7,091 nucleotides of DNA from Bryobacterales bacterium. GTDB lineage: Bacteria; Acidobacteriota; Terriglobia; Bryobacterales; Bryobacteraceae. The translations under genes and the position numbers were made by a program. The stretch spans positions 11,621 through 18,711 of the forward strand of contig PKZC01000456.1 of assembly GCA_003132905.1 (NCBI GenBank), written 5' to 3'. Below, piece after piece: positions 6,965 through 7,091 of the stretch. The notes beneath the pieces are model-generated. The model made no database searches. It worked only from the letters and a program-made list of their open reading frames with translations, and was not told the DNA's origin. The number at the start of each line of letters is the position of its first letter. Positions within the stretch are counted from its first letter, which is position 1.

Positions 6965-7091
6965 GTCCATACATTTGGCGGCCATTGGAACTACAGTGAG
7001 GCTCGGCAGTTCAAAGATTAGTCGGGACCGGCCGTCGTGGAGGATGGATAGCGCCCTCGCACAGCAAAACGCCCACGAATCCGCATAAACC
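6965..7091. other. Downstream end of the window, nothing recognised
   Basis: These 127 bases after the stop of the hypothetical gene show no terminator-like stem with a T run, no RNA gene and no convincing coding frame. The frames crossing it overlap the preceding gene out of phase and have Arg/Ser-rich, low-quality protein sequence. Confidence 0.5.

Noticed and set aside
6891..7088. A 65-codon + strand frame at the end of the window
   Set aside because: It overlaps the hypothetical gene out of phase, has no ribosome binding site, and its product is Arg/Ser/Ala-rich without hydrophobic pattern.

Overview
The first three quarters of the window is the 3' part of a tightly packed respiratory operon on the + strand, and the last quarter is an unrelated stretch with one unrecognised gene. 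The gene order is the end of actF (alternative complex III), a small unnamed membrane protein, a SCO copper chaperone, then coxB, coxA, coxC and coxD. This order, the A2-type signatures in CoxA and the GC-rich style suggest an Acidobacteriota-like bacterium (Solibacter/Bryobacter type). That placement is an inference from family resemblance, not a database result.

Region 1 (1-5207), respiratory operon. All seven genes run in one direction with gaps of 1-3 bases or overlaps of 4-11 bases, so they are almost certainly co-transcribed from a promoter upstream of the window. ActF belongs to the quinol:cytochrome c oxidoreductase (ACIII), which takes electrons from quinol. CoxB is a subunit II fused to a cytochrome c domain, so with CoxA, CoxC and CoxD it makes a caa3-type terminal oxidase that could receive electrons directly from ACIII. 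SCO should supply copper to the CuA site of CoxB. The 159-residue protein between actF and sco has one membrane segment and a conserved-looking outer domain but no assigned function.

CoxA aligns without gaps to the canonical Paracoccus numbering from the CuB histidine to the double arginine. It has the Tyr-Ser pair in place of the proton-channel glutamate (A2 subfamily) and a threonine where most relatives have the Mg-site histidine.

Region 2 (5208-5545), intergenic. It contains a perfect 13-bp stem followed by a T run, the likely operon terminator. It also holds a possible small minus-strand gene that starts behind a strong ribosome binding site and reads back through the terminator into the end of coxD.

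Region 3 (5546-7091). A soluble protein of up to 472 residues with no recognised family occupies most of this part. The last 127 bases hold nothing I can support.
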